From NCBI GenBank assembly GCA_945878135.1, contig CAMDUL010000003.1, positions 69,972 through 133,971 of the forward strand: a stretch of DNA of 64,000 nt. Reading direction: 5' to 3'. Below, one piece after another: positions 63,384-64,000 of this stretch. How positions within the stretch are numbered: the first letter of the stretch is position 1; each line of letters opens with the position of its first letter. The notes under the pieces were generated by a model, which did no database searches, was not told where the DNA came from, and saw only the letters and a program-made list of their open reading frames with translations. This DNA is from Chthoniobacter flavus (GTDB taxonomy: Bacteria > Verrucomicrobiota > Verrucomicrobiia > Chthoniobacterales > JACTMZ01). The translations under genes were made by a program, and so were the position numbers.

Positions 63384-63943
63384 TCCTCGTCCTCGATAAC
63401 TACGACAGCTTCACCTACAACCTCGTCCAATACTTCGGCGAGTTGGGGGCGGACCTCCATGTCGTGCGCAACGACCAGATCACCGTCGCGGAGATCGAAA
63501 AACTCGCGCCGGAACGCATCGTTGTCTCCCCCGGCCCCTGCACCCCGCACGAAGCCGGCATCAGCTGCGAAGTGGTCAAAACCTTCGGCCAACGCCTCCC
63601 CGTCCTCGGCGTCTGCCTCGGACATCAATGCATCGGCGAAGTCTACGGCGGCGAAGTCGTCCGCGCCGACCGCCTCATGCACGGCAAAACCTCGCCGATC
63701 CTCCACAGCGGAAAAGGTGTCTTCAAAAATCTCCCGTCCCCCTTCGAAGCCACCCGCTACCACTCTCTTATCGTCAAACGCGACACCTTGCCCGACGTCT
63801 TGGAAATCACCGCCGAAACCGCCGAAGGCGAAATCATGGGCCTGCAGCACAAAACGCTCCCCGTCCACGGCGTCCAATTCCACCCCGAATCCATCCTCAC
63901 CACCGAAGGCAAACGCCTGCTCAAGAATTTTCTGGAAGTGTAG
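63380..63943 (+). CDS. trpG: Anthranilate synthase component II (glutamine amidotransferase)
   Basis: The 187-residue class I glutamine amidotransferase has [20 protein letters not shown], catalytic Cys in GVCLGHQ and the His-Glu pair in [10 protein letters not shown]. It supplies ammonia to TrpE, but PabA use is also possible. It overlaps trpE by four bases and ends 57 bases before the window edge, so trpD could follow. The last 57 bases hold no gene I can see and begin with a GTAGCGGCGG repeat-like fragment. Confidence 0.95.
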   Translation: MILVLDNYDSFTYNLVQYFGELGADLHVVRNDQITVAEIEKLAPERIVVSPGPCTPHEAGISCEVVKTFGQRLPVLGVCLGHQCIGEVYGGEVVRADRLMHGKTSPILHSGKGVFKNLPSPFEATRYHSLIVKRDTLPDVLEITAETAEGEIMGLQHKTLPVHGVQFHPESILTTEGKRLLKNFLEV

Positions 63944-64000
63944 CGGCGGCAGCCTGTCCACCCGTGTGCGGATCGCCGCCCCCGTCCGTTCACCAACAGG

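Overview
The window is a gene-dense, GC-rich stretch of bacterial chromosome with housekeeping content. A Gram-negative-type envelope is shown by Kdo synthesis and transfer, LptA/B/C-type genes, Lgt, an outer-membrane barrel and lipoproteins. Glutamine synthetase III, an HprK/HPr pair, MenB, Ser/Thr kinase signalling and interspersed palindromes fit Verrucomicrobiota; this placement is an inference from gene content, not from a marker tree. No prophage, insertion sequence, CRISPR array or rRNA was seen. The only RNA gene recognised is tRNA-Cys. No gene-free gap exceeds about 270 bases.

Layout. 1-5.6 kb: a truncated large protein resembling PPi-type PEP carboxykinase, a cation diffusion facilitator, a gamma carbonic anhydrase-like protein, HU, malate dehydrogenase and a PmtA-like methyltransferase. 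5.6-14 kb: an amino-acid permease coupled to an unknown secreted protein, then a leftward group of a zinc-ribbon Ser/Thr kinase, a ClpX-like ATPase, a membrane protein with a degenerate nucleotide-cyclase domain, RecR and a frameshifted serine hydrolase. 14-23 kb: pseudouridine synthase, rhomboid protease, then a tightly packed rightward run (AsmA-like, RsmD, WaaA, KdsA, LptC, LptA, LptB, HprK, HPr) tying lipopolysaccharide assembly to a regulatory phosphotransfer pair. 23-29 kb: Pgi, a BioH-like/BioC-like/MEKHLA cluster, AroE and a YefM-YoeB toxin-antitoxin pair. 29-40.5 kb: mostly leftward genes for a TlpA-like thioredoxin, chorismate synthase, MenB, a membrane metalloprotease, EF-P, KdsD, an isoprenoid synthase, PolX and DnaN, with a rightward heptosyltransferase-like gene.

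40.6-51.8 kb: DnaA with near-consensus DnaA boxes upstream, a sodium:solute symporter, ArgA, MazEF, then SecG-PanC-NadB and two divergent glycosyltransferases. 52-64 kb: a beta-barrel protein, glutamine synthetase III, Lgt plus a lipocalin, a NuoG-type subunit with an N7 cluster motif, two divergent lipoproteins, tRNA-Cys, RpoZ, SmpB and TrpE-TrpG.

Genes are often coupled by 4-base ATGA or GTGA overlaps, so many start assignments are firm. Overall the region reads as core chromosome. The more unusual parts are the ClpX-like/cyclase-like pair, the HprK-HPr pair at the end of the LPS operon, the BioH/BioC/MEKHLA trio, the PPi-PEPCK-like protein and a long palindromic repeat family. I did not find a clear new multi-gene system.
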